DNA of 64,000 nucleotides from Vibrio sp. 10N.286.49.B3 (lineage in GTDB: Bacteria > Pseudomonadota > Gammaproteobacteria > Enterobacterales > Vibrionaceae). Where the stretch lies: positions 165,121-229,120 of the forward strand of contig NZ_MCUV01000035.1 in NCBI RefSeq assembly GCF_002873395.1, given 5' to 3'. This document shows positions 37,808 to 46,324 of this stretch, one piece after another. The position numbers and the translations under genes were made by a program. Position 1 is the first letter of the stretch; each line of letters begins with the position of its first letter. Under the pieces are notes generated by a model. It was not told where the DNA came from. It worked only from the letters and a program-made list of their open reading frames with translations, and did no database searches.

Positions 37808-38728
37808 TTAATTAGACAAACAGTTCTGTATGACCCCTGACAACCACTGCTGTTTATCTTGAGTCGTTTGATTGGTTTGCCAAACTAATGAAATATCAAA
37901 GTCTGCTACTGGTAGCGGTGGCACAATCATCTCTAAGTTATCATTCATCATCTCTGCTTCCGCCATGCGTTTAGGGACGATAGCGATCAATGGTCTTTCA
38001 TTTAACAAGCGCCTAATCGTTAAGAAACTGCGCGAAGCCACTGTTACTGTCCGCTTTAAACCTAAGTCAGCAAGCTGTTGATCGACATGGGTGGATAGAT
38101 CACCATCAGGACTAATTAACGCTTGCTCGATATTGCAAAAGTCACTGACCGTAAAAGGATCGCTCAGTGTTAGCACCTTTGGATCAAATAGGCAGACATG
38201 CTCTTCGGTATAGAGCTTTAAACTTGAATACTGCGACTGTAATTGAGGGATACTACCAATAACGACATCGAGCTTTTCTTCTGCAAACATAGAGACATAA
38301 TTATGTCGATTAACGTTGATAAAACTGATTTGCACCTTGGGCGCAGAACGTCGAATAGCGTCATAAATAATTGGAGCAAAAATCAATTCAGCATAATCTG
38401 TCAGCCCAATACGACAAACACCACTGTAGGTTTTTGGCTCAAAGACTTCACTCGATAACAAATCTCTTTCAATATGCTCAAGAATTAGCATGACACTCGG
38501 AGCTAAGTGGTGAGCTCGCTCTGTGGCTTGCATTTGATGCCCTTTTCGCTCAAACAAAGGATCATTAAACCACACACGCAAACGAGAAAGGCTGTGACTC
38601 ATTGCCGATTGGCTAACATGATTTTTTTCTGCTGCAGCACTGACACTATTGAGTTCATATAAAGATCGAAATGAAACCAATAAGTTTAAATCTATATTTT
38701 TCCAGTTCATCATAGCGCTTATATTCAT
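37808..38728 (-). CDS. LysR family transcriptional regulator
   Basis: This 306-residue regulator has an N-terminal winged helix-turn-helix (IDLNLLVSFRSLYELNSVSAAAEKNHVSQSAMSHSLSRLR) and a C-terminal inducer-binding domain (CRIGLTDYAELIFAPIIYDAI to WQTNQTTQ). The start could be 38728 or one of two ATGs at 38713 and 38710, none with a good ribosome site. It is divergent from chrA with 146 bases between them, the usual layout for a LysR regulator and its target. The inducer is unknown. Confidence 0.88.
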   Translation of the reverse strand: MNISAMMNWKNIDLNLLVSFRSLYELNSVSAAAEKNHVSQSAMSHSLSRLRVWFNDPLFERKGHQMQATERAHHLAPSVMLILEHIERDLLSSEVFEPKTYSGVCRIGLTDYAELIFAPIIYDAIRRSAPKVQISFINVNRHNYVSMFAEEKLDVVIGSIPQLQSQYSSLKLYTEEHVCLFDPKVLTLSDPFTVSDFCNIEQALISPDGDLSTHVDQQLADLGLKRTVTVASRSFLTIRRLLNERPLIAIVPKRMAEAEMMNDNLEMIVPPLPVADFDISLVWQTNQTTQDKQQWLSGVIQNCLSN

Positions 38729-38788
38729 TGTGTTATCAAATAGTGAATAGAGAAAGTGACGACAACCCCACTACATCCCATATTATTC

Positions 38789-38808
38789 ATAGTATAAATC
38801 AAAACTAT
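38789..38808. promoter_or_regulatory. Possible LysR-type operator in the lysR-chrA gap
   Basis: ATAGT (38789-38793) and ACTAT (38804-38808) are inverted repeats 10 bases apart, close to the T-N11-A layout of LysR sites. It is central in the divergent gap. The match is short, so it is only a candidate. Confidence 0.35.
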
Positions 38809-38874
38809 CAATTTGAGTCATGAGACTATTTTTTTTACTCTCCTACCATCACTTCACTCAATAACGAAATATCA

Positions 38875-40059
38875 ATGTTCTCTATTTTTAAAACCTTTTT
38901 ACTACTTGGCTTTGTGAGCTTTGGTGGCCCTGCTGCTCATTTAGGCTACTTCCGACAGTCTTTTGTCGAAAAATATAAGTGGTTAAGTGATGAAGAGTAC
39001 GCGCAGATTGTCGCTTTAAGTCAGTTTCTACCAGGTCCTGGTTCGAGCCAAGTCGGATTTGCTATCGGATATAAAAAAGGCGGCTGTTTGGGAGGGGTCA
39101 TGGCTTTCCTCGGCTTTACCCTGCCTTCTGTGCTGCTGATGGTTATGCTGGCAATATTGAGTCATCAGTTCATAGACTCCACTCTTTTTACTAGTATTAT
39201 TCACGGACTAAAGCTGCTGGCTGTTGTGGTAGTCGTCGATGCTTGTTGGGGGATGTATAAGAATTTTTGCCAAGATAAAATTACGATAGGTTTATGTGCA
39301 TTAACGGCAATAGCCCTACTCATTATACCCAGTGTTACCAGCCAAATAGCCGTGCTTATATTTGCCGCTATCATTGGGTATTACTTTCTAAATACCCCCT
39401 CTGATCAACAAGCTCAACGACTAGATAACCAGAATATTGCGAGTAAGAACATTGTCTCTTGGCCACCGCTGATTATCTTTCTCATCGGTCTATTAGCCTT
39501 ACCATTACTAAGCTCACAACACACTTTTATTAACCTCTTCTCTCACTTTTTCCAGGCGGGGAGCTTTGTTTTTGGTGGTGGCCATGTCGTATTACCACTA
39601 TTACAGAATAATATTGGTACGCAATTATCTCCAGATAGCTTTTTAGCTGGCTATGCATTTGCACAAGCAGTACCTGGTCCAATGTTTACTTTGGCAACCT
39701 ATATTGGTTATGAATTACTACCTAATAGCCCAATAACGGGAGCTCTGATTGCCACCATTGCTATTTTTACACCCGGTTTTTTATTGATGCTTGCAGTACT
39801 TAAAAACTGGCAGAAAATCGCTGCTATTCCTGCGATATCAGCATCACTACGCGGAGTAAACGCAGCAGTTGTTGGTCTACTGCTCGCTGCGCTGTATTCA
39901 CCCATTTATAGCCATGCAGTGGTCAGTGCATCCGATATGGCATTGGTTATTTGTGGCTTCTATCTTCTTAAGCAAATAAAGTTACCTATTGTTTATTTAG
40001 TCCTCTTTTTTGCTCTTAGCGCCGTAATTATTGATGTTAGCTTATTAAAAATAATTTAA
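38875..40059 (+). CDS. chrA: Chromate transporter ChrA
   Basis: ChrA family (CHR) proteins export chromate using the proton gradient; some homologues may carry other oxyanions. The 394 residues make up the long two-domain form. The N-terminal repeat shows FLLLGFVSFGGPAAHLGYFR and ALSQFLPGPGSSQVGFAIGY. The C-terminal repeat shows FFQAGSFVFGGGHVVLPLLQ and YAFAQAVPGPMFTLATYIGY. The repeats have the same motif order, as the family should. The divergent LysR gene is a likely regulator. Confidence 0.92.
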   Translation: MFSIFKTFLLLGFVSFGGPAAHLGYFRQSFVEKYKWLSDEEYAQIVALSQFLPGPGSSQVGFAIGYKKGGCLGGVMAFLGFTLPSVLLMVMLAILSHQFIDSTLFTSIIHGLKLLAVVVVVDACWGMYKNFCQDKITIGLCALTAIALLIIPSVTSQIAVLIFAAIIGYYFLNTPSDQQAQRLDNQNIASKNIVSWPPLIIFLIGLLALPLLSSQHTFINLFSHFFQAGSFVFGGGHVVLPLLQNNIGTQLSPDSFLAGYAFAQAVPGPMFTLATYIGYELLPNSPITGALIATIAIFTPGFLLMLAVLKNWQKIAAIPAISASLRGVNAAVVGLLLAALYSPIYSHAVVSASDMALVICGFYLLKQIKLPIVYLVLFFALSAVIIDVSLLKII

Positions 40060-40106
40060 TTTCAGATAATTAAGCCAAATTCGCAACTATGCTTTCGCTC
40101 CTACTC

Positions 40107-40140
40107 GGTGCTTATTACTATTAAATAAGCACCTTTTCTT
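40107..40140 (+). terminator. Terminator of chrA
   Basis: GGTGCTTATT (40107-40116) pairs perfectly with AATAAGCACC (40124-40133) around a 7-base loop, followed by TTTTCTT. Confidence 0.85.
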
Positions 40141-40267
40141 CGTTTAAAAGATAAGAATTTAAAGAAAAGTAGTCCGACCACTTCAACAAAATAGAAATTA
40201 CCTGCTAAAGTTTACAAATAATTAACAATAACACCCCTATATAAAAAAATAAAAGGTATTTCTAACG

Positions 40268-41953
40268 ATGAACCAGCCTAATCCTAGCCTAGAGAAAACG
40301 TGCTCAATCGCACCTCCCAATGAACTCATTCTTCGTTGGGCAGAAGAAAAACCTAATAGTGTCTATTTAAAGCAAATTATTAATCGTGAGTTTGTTGAGT
40401 ATACCTTTGCTGATGTTGCAGATATGGCTCTAAAGCTGGTTTCTGCTCTGCGTGATTTAGGCATCAAGCCAGGAGATAAAGTCGGGCTTATTTCAAAGAA
40501 CTGTGCTGAATGGTTTATTTGTGATCTTGCAATGATGCTTGGTGATTATATTAGCGTGCCTATCTTCCCAACTGCAGGGGCTGATACCATTGAATACTGT
40601 CTAACTCACAGTGAATGTAAGGCATTAATTGCAGGTAAACTCGATAATAAAGTATTTACCGAACAAGTCATCGCATCTCAGCACGATCTCATTACTATTG
40701 CACTGCCTTATGACTCTGCTCCTAAATGCCAACATGACTTCACTGCTCTCATTAAATCTGCAACACCGAGTACTGAGCGCCCTGTACACTATGACGAGAA
40801 ATTAATGTCACTTGTCTACACTTCGGGTACTTCAGGTCCTCCTAAGGGAGCAATGCTAACCTATGGCGCTTTTTCATGGTCAGTATCACAACTGACCGAA
40901 CATATTGGTATTGAAGAAAGTGACCGCTTATTTTCTTACTTACCTTTAGCGCATATTACTGAGCGAGTGTATATCTTTGGCTCATCAATTACAGGTGGAG
41001 TAGAAACCGCTTTTCCTGAGTCCTTAGATACCTTTATTGAAGATGTTAAAATGCAGCGCCCAACGCTGTTTATTTCAGTGCCACGACTATGGACACTCTT
41101 CCAACAGCGCATTCAAGATAAGTTGCCACAGAAAAGGCTTAATATATTACTTAAAATCCCTTTCATTAATACGCTGATTAAAAAGAAACTAGCTGATAAC
41201 CTTGGTCTTGATCAGGCTCGTGTTGTGGGTTGTGGCTCGGCACCTGTCCCTCCTTCTCTACTTCAATGGTACGAAAGTATTGGTATCCATATTACAGAAG
41301 CGTGGGGAATGACAGAAACCTTTGCTTACAGCACGATCAACCACCCTTTTAGAGCAGATAAAATTGGTAGCGTGGGGAATGCTGGACCAGGGATTGAATT
41401 AAAAATCTCTTCAGAAGATCAAGAGATCATGGTGCGCAGTAAAGGCTTATTTAGTGGCTACTATCTTAATGATGAAGCAACGAAAGAGACTTTTGACTCA
41501 GAGGGTTGGCTACATACTGGTGATATTGGCTCTATTGATGAAGATGGCTACCTAATGATTCAGGGGCGCAAAAAAGATACCTTTAAGACCGCTAAAGGGA
41601 AATTTGTTGCTCCAGTTCCGATTGAGAAAAAATTATTTGAATATAGCCGAGTGGAAATGATGTGCTTAATTGGCCTTGGTTTGCCTGGACCTATTTTACT
41701 TGTTGTCCCACATGAGTTTACTAATTTTGATCGTAAGCGCTATGAGCGCACCACCAAAAAAATTATTGCTCGCGTCAACAATCAACTTGGTTCACATGAA
41801 AAAATCAAAGGGGTGCTGATGATAAAAGAACCCTGGAGTATTGATAATGGTGTACTTACACCGACCTTAAAAATCAAGCGCCATATCCTAGAGCAGAAGT
41901 ACCATGAAATAGGGCATAACTGGCCTAAAGATAGCCTTATTGTTTGGGAATAG
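40268..41953 (+). CDS. AMP-forming long-chain acyl-CoA synthetase-like protein
   Basis: This 561-residue member of the AMP-binding superfamily activates a carboxylic acid, probably a fatty acid, as acyl-AMP and then acyl-CoA. The P-loop-like motif is LVYTSGTSGPPKGAMLTYG. The A5 motif is AWGMTETFAYS, and the hinge region is WLHTGDIGSIDEDGYLMIQGRKKDTFKTAKGKFVAP. The C-terminal domain looks short and unusual compared with FadD. The substrate cannot be read from the sequence. It stands alone between chrA and a VF530 gene. Confidence 0.85.
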   Translation: MNQPNPSLEKTCSIAPPNELILRWAEEKPNSVYLKQIINREFVEYTFADVADMALKLVSALRDLGIKPGDKVGLISKNCAEWFICDLAMMLGDYISVPIFPTAGADTIEYCLTHSECKALIAGKLDNKVFTEQVIASQHDLITIALPYDSAPKCQHDFTALIKSATPSTERPVHYDEKLMSLVYTSGTSGPPKGAMLTYGAFSWSVSQLTEHIGIEESDRLFSYLPLAHITERVYIFGSSITGGVETAFPESLDTFIEDVKMQRPTLFISVPRLWTLFQQRIQDKLPQKRLNILLKIPFINTLIKKKLADNLGLDQARVVGCGSAPVPPSLLQWYESIGIHITEAWGMTETFAYSTINHPFRADKIGSVGNAGPGIELKISSEDQEIMVRSKGLFSGYYLNDEATKETFDSEGWLHTGDIGSIDEDGYLMIQGRKKDTFKTAKGKFVAPVPIEKKLFEYSRVEMMCLIGLGLPGPILLVVPHEFTNFDRKRYERTTKKIIARVNNQLGSHEKIKGVLMIKEPWSIDNGVLTPTLKIKRHILEQKYHEIGHNWPKDSLIVWE

Positions 41954-41989
41954 CGCTAAAGGGAAAAATCAAGGTCACTACGCTTGTCT

Positions 41990-42012
41990 GTATGCCTTAT
42001 ACTAAGGCATAC
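41990..42012 (+). terminator. Hairpin after the acyl-CoA synthetase gene
   Basis: GTATGCCTTA (41990-41999) pairs perfectly with TAAGGCATAC (42003-42012) with only TAC between, followed by ATTAAATAG. There is no U tract. It may be a weak terminator or part of the next promoter. Confidence 0.45.
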
Positions 42013-42036
42013 ATTAAATAGGCGGAATATTCAGTC

Positions 42037-42258
42037 ATGACACAAGAAAACAATCCTCTACATGGTATTACATTGCAGCAACTTTTAACTAAGTTAGTCG
42101 ATCACTATGGATGGGAAACGTTAAGCGGTATGGTCAATATTAATTGTTTTAAAAAAGACCCGAGCATTAAATCAAGTTTAAAGTTTTTGCGTAAAACAGA
42201 CTGGGCAAGAACAAAGGTCGAGAACATTTATATTGACCTAATTCACCAGAATAAATAG
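42037..42258 (+). CDS. VF530 family (DUF2132) small DNA-binding-like protein
   Basis: This is a 73-residue protein of the family named after Vibrio fischeri VF530. It has the family signature [21 protein letters not shown], then [28 protein letters not shown]. The family fold is helical and has been thought to bind DNA, but the cell role is not known. It is a single gene with its own strong terminator. Confidence 0.88.
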   Translation: MTQENNPLHGITLQQLLTKLVDHYGWETLSGMVNINCFKKDPSIKSSLKFLRKTDWARTKVENIYIDLIHQNK

Positions 42259-42263
42259 ACATA

Positions 42264-42298
42264 AAAAAACCCCGATAGTCAGACTATCGGGGTTTTTT
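42264..42298. terminator. Strong two-way terminator between the VF530 gene and fusA2
   Basis: CCCCGATAGTC (42270-42280) and GACTATCGGGG (42282-42292) are exact reverse complements; the tip must open to form a 5-base loop. AAAAAA precedes and TTTTTT follows, so it serves both convergent genes. Confidence 0.93.
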
Positions 42299-42326
42299 AC
42301 TAAATATTAAATCAAGAAGTTGCTAA

Positions 42327-44411
42327 TTACTTAGCTGCTTTCTCTTCTTTAACTTTAGCGATTACTGCTTCAGCAACGTTCGCTGGACAAGCTGAGTAGT
42401 GTGCGAATTCCATAGAGAATTGGCCACGACCAGAAGTCATTGTACGTAGTGAACCGATGTAACCGAACATCTCTGAAAGAGGAACGTCAGCTTTGATACG
42501 TACGCCAGTAACGCCAGCTTGTTGATCTTTGATCATGCCACGACGACGGTTAAGGTCACCGATAACATCACCAACGTGATCTTCTGGAGTGAACACGTCA
42601 ACAGCCATGATTGGCTCAAGAAGTTGTGCACCAGCTTTAGGCATAGATTGACGGAATGCGCCTTTCGCTGCGATTTCAAATGCGATTGCAGATGAATCGA
42701 CTGCGTGGAAACCACCATCAAACAGTTCAACTTCAACGTCTAGAGTTGGGAAGCCAGCAAGAACACCGTTTTCCATCATAGAACCGAAGCCTTTTTCAAC
42801 TGCAGGCCAGAATTCTTTTGGTACGTTACCACCAACAACTACTGATTTGAACGTGAAACCAGAGTTTGGCTCACCTGGTTTGATACGGTAATCGATCTTA
42901 CCGAATTGACCAGAACCACCAGATTGTTTCTTATGCGTGTAGCTATCTTCAATTGCTTGAGTAATAGTTTCACGGTAAGCAACTTGTGGTTGACCAACAA
43001 TTAGGTCTACGCCGTATGTACGCTTAAGGATATCTACCTTAATGTCTAGGTGAAGTTCACCCATACCTTTAAGGATAGTTTCGCCTGAATCTTCATCAGT
43101 CTCAACTTGGAAAGATGGATCTTCTGCAACCATCTTACCGATAGCGATACCCATTTTCTCAGAACCGCCTTTATCTTTTGGCGTTACAGCAATTGAGATT
43201 ACTGGAGTTGGGAATACCATTGGCTCAAGAGTTACTTGATCTTTTGGATCACAAAGAGTGTGACCAGTCTGTACGTTCTTCATACCAACGATAGCGATGA
43301 TATCACCAGCTTGAGCTGAAGTAAGTTCGTTACGGTCATCTGCTTGCATCTCAACCATACGGCCAACACGCTCAGTTTTACCTGTAAACGAGTTAAGGAT
43401 AGTGTCACCCTTGTTTAGTTTACCAGAGTAAATACGTACGAATGTTAGTGCACCAAAACGGTCATCCATGATTTTGAATGCTAGCGCTTTAAATGTTTCG
43501 TCAGCAGAAACGATAGCGTGAGCGCCTGTTTCTTCGCCTTCTTCATCCATTAGAGGTTGTGGATCAACTTCTGTTGGTGAAGGTAGGTAATCAACAACTG
43601 CATCAAGAACTAATTGCATGCCTTTGTTTTTGAATGCTGAACCACAGTATGCTGGGAAGAATGCCATTGTGCGAGTACCCTTACGGATACATGCTTTAAT
43701 TTGGTCAATAGTTGGTTCTTCGCCATCCATGTATGCCATCATTAGATCGTCATCTTGCTCTACAGCAGATTCGATTAGCATTTCACGGTATTCTTCTACT
43801 TGATCAACCATGTCCGCAGGAACATCAGTGATTTCGTAGTTCTCAGGAAGACCAGTGTCATCCCAAACGAATGCTTTACGAGTTAGAAGGTCAACAACAC
43901 CAACGAATTCGTCTTCGATACCGATAGGTAGAACCATAACTAGTGGGTTAGCACCTAGTACGTCTTCAGTTTGCTTAACAACGCGGTAGAAGTCAGCACC
44001 CATACGGTCTAGTTTGTTAACGAAGATGATACGTGCAACTTCAGATTCGTTCGCGTAGCGCCAGTTAGTTTCTGACTGAGGCTCAACACCACCACTACCA
44101 CAGAATACACCGATACCGCCATCAAGTACTTTAAGAGAACGGTAAACTTCAACAGTGAAGTCAACGTGTCCAGGAGTATCGATAACGTTAAAACGGTAAT
44201 CTTTCCAGAAACAACTTACAGCTGCTGACTGGATAGTAATACCGCGCTCAGCTTCCTGTTCCATGAAGTCAGTAGTCGATTCACCATCATGAACTTCACC
44301 AGTCTTATGGATTTGGCCAGTTAGTTTTAAGATACGCTCAGTTGTGGTAGTTTTACCCGCATCAACGTGCGCGAAAATACCAATATTTCTGTATTTAGAT
44401 AAATCAGTCAT
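42327..44411 (-). CDS. fusA: Elongation factor G, second copy (EF-G2 type)
   Basis: EF-G drives ribosome translocation with GTP. The 694 residues include the P-loop [15 protein letters not shown], the switch region [29 protein letters not shown] and [10 protein letters not shown], and domain IV motifs such as GSGQFGKI and [22 protein letters not shown]. It stands alone, away from rpsL-rpsG-tufA, where the main fusA of vibrios lies. I therefore take it as the second EF-G; whether it acts in elongation, recycling or stress is not known from sequence. Confidence 0.88.
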   Translation of the reverse strand: MTDLSKYRNIGIFAHVDAGKTTTTERILKLTGQIHKTGEVHDGESTTDFMEQEAERGITIQSAAVSCFWKDYRFNVIDTPGHVDFTVEVYRSLKVLDGGIGVFCGSGGVEPQSETNWRYANESEVARIIFVNKLDRMGADFYRVVKQTEDVLGANPLVMVLPIGIEDEFVGVVDLLTRKAFVWDDTGLPENYEITDVPADMVDQVEEYREMLIESAVEQDDDLMMAYMDGEEPTIDQIKACIRKGTRTMAFFPAYCGSAFKNKGMQLVLDAVVDYLPSPTEVDPQPLMDEEGEETGAHAIVSADETFKALAFKIMDDRFGALTFVRIYSGKLNKGDTILNSFTGKTERVGRMVEMQADDRNELTSAQAGDIIAIVGMKNVQTGHTLCDPKDQVTLEPMVFPTPVISIAVTPKDKGGSEKMGIAIGKMVAEDPSFQVETDEDSGETILKGMGELHLDIKVDILKRTYGVDLIVGQPQVAYRETITQAIEDSYTHKKQSGGSGQFGKIDYRIKPGEPNSGFTFKSVVVGGNVPKEFWPAVEKGFGSMMENGVLAGFPTLDVEVELFDGGFHAVDSSAIAFEIAAKGAFRQSMPKAGAQLLEPIMAVDVFTPEDHVGDVIGDLNRRRGMIKDQQAGVTGVRIKADVPLSEMFGYIGSLRTMTSGRGQFSMEFAHYSACPANVAEAVIAKVKEEKAAK

Positions 44412-44675
44412 CGTTTTACTCTATTAATAAGGTATAAATTGCGCGCAGAGTATATCACAATCTGTCACGACTGATACCTTTGTATGTGTGTGGATGTAAA
44501 AAAGATATCTTAACGCATTTCAATGCACGATAAATATAGTCTAGAAAAAAAAACCTATCCAGTGTGTCAGCCTCAATCGATACCAATATTGATCGCACAA
44601 CCTTTACTCAATTATGCTTATATCGATTAAAAAATAGAATAAGTGCCTTACTTTCATGCATGCAATGCGATAAAA

Positions 44676-46067
44676 TTAGTTAATAAGTTCAATTAGTTCG
44701 TGAACCGTTTTTACTGGTGTCACTTTAGCACCCAACCCTTCCATTGACTTATGATAATTACGAAATGGAATAAAAATCTCGGTAAAACCATGTTGAGCGG
44801 CCTCTTTTACACGAGGAACACCACTATCAATAGGTCGAACATCACCATTTAAGCTAAGTTCACCCATAATACAGGTTGTGCGCGGAACCACAAACTCATT
44901 CAAACTACTCAATAATGCAGCAACTAGCGCTAAATCGATACAGGTTTCTGATTCATCAATTTTTAACCCGCCAACAATATTAAAAAAAGTATCATGGTAT
45001 ATTTTGGTTTTCGTATGCTTACGTAAAATACCCGTCAGCATCTTAATTCGATTCATATTTAACCCCACACAAACTCGCTGTGGATACTCCGTTTCCGTTT
45101 CCGTGGTTAAACATTGAATTTCTAAGAGTAAGTTTCGGTTACCTTTGCGAATACAAGTAATCGCAGAACCTGGTGATTCTGTGGTTGATCCCGATAAGAA
45201 TATTTCACTCGGGTTATCGACACTGAGCATTCCTCGCTCACTCATCCTAAAGATTCCGACAGTATCCACATCGCCAAAGCGGTTTTTATTTGCACGCAAT
45301 GTTCTAACCTGACCATCATTCGTATCAATATGAAGCAGAGAATCGACGATATGAACTAAGGTTTGTGGCCCCGCAATCTCATTGTTTTTATTAACATGAG
45401 CAATGATAAACATGGTGACATTATTTTTTTTACAGTATTGGGTGAGAGCTTGCGCTGCACTTTTTACTTGTGATGGTGAGCCTGGACTACCATTTGCTGT
45501 TTCTGTTACCACCGCTTGTATCGAGTCAATGACGGCAAATTTGATGTTGTTTTTATCTAATTCATCAATAATCGATTCAACACTTGTTTCTGACAGCAGG
45601 AATAAGTTCTCCTCATTGTAAGATAACTTTAGCCTATCAACTCGGTTCTTAAACTGCGACAGTGACTCCTCAGCGGTACAGTACAAAGAAGCAACATCGT
45701 GAGATAAACGTGCAACCAGATCGGATAGTAAAGTGGTTTTACCCGCTCCAGGATCGCCTGAAATAATATTAACCGAGCCAGCCGTTAAGCCACCACTCAG
45801 TACGCGATCTAATTCACCGATATGAGTCAGTTTCTTTTCTGCTTCAACCGCTTTAACTTCGCTGAGTTTTTTTGCCCCACCGCCCACTTCTCCAGCATAA
45901 CCAGAAATCGAAGAACGCGCCGAAGCCTTAGCAGATGAAGCATTACTGGTATGCAAACGAACTTCTGCTAAAGTATTCCATGCACCGCATCGACACTGCC
46001 CCTGCCAACGTGGGTAGTCCATGCCACAATCATTACATACATATGCTAACTTTGGTGCTTTAGCCAT
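44676..46067 (-). CDS. radA: DNA repair protein RadA
   Basis: RadA is a RecA-like helicase that processes recombination intermediates. The N-terminal zinc finger has Cys11, Cys14, Cys25 and Cys27. Walker A is GDPGAGKT (104-111). The RadA motif KNRFG lies near residue 260. The C-terminal Lon-like domain shows VVGGLKIDESETCIDLALVAALLSS and GELSLNGDVRP. The 463 residues are normal. TAGGAAG lies before the ATG. The gene is divergent from the PilZ gene at 46325. Confidence 0.95.
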   Translation of the reverse strand: MAKAPKLAYVCNDCGMDYPRWQGQCRCGAWNTLAEVRLHTSNASSAKASARSSISGYAGEVGGGAKKLSEVKAVEAEKKLTHIGELDRVLSGGLTAGSVNIISGDPGAGKTTLLSDLVARLSHDVASLYCTAEESLSQFKNRVDRLKLSYNEENLFLLSETSVESIIDELDKNNIKFAVIDSIQAVVTETANGSPGSPSQVKSAAQALTQYCKKNNVTMFIIAHVNKNNEIAGPQTLVHIVDSLLHIDTNDGQVRTLRANKNRFGDVDTVGIFRMSERGMLSVDNPSEIFLSGSTTESPGSAITCIRKGNRNLLLEIQCLTTETETEYPQRVCVGLNMNRIKMLTGILRKHTKTKIYHDTFFNIVGGLKIDESETCIDLALVAALLSSLNEFVVPRTTCIMGELSLNGDVRPIDSGVPRVKEAAQHGFTEIFIPFRNYHKSMEGLGAKVTPVKTVHELIELIN

Positions 46068-46324
46068 TCATTGACTTCCTACTCTATAATTGACTTCAAA
46101 TAATATATTGGTGCGATCATAATCAATTACCTTAAGAACATAATCACAACAATAGACTATAAATGTCTCTATACTTAAATATCTCATTACATAGACTTAA
46201 ACTATGAATTACGGTAAAATCTTAGCCGATCCACACGTCATAAAATGCTGATTTATCGCGCCTCCTGCACTGTATTACAGCAACCAACCTGACATACATT
46301 AACCATTTACTCTAACAGAAAAAT

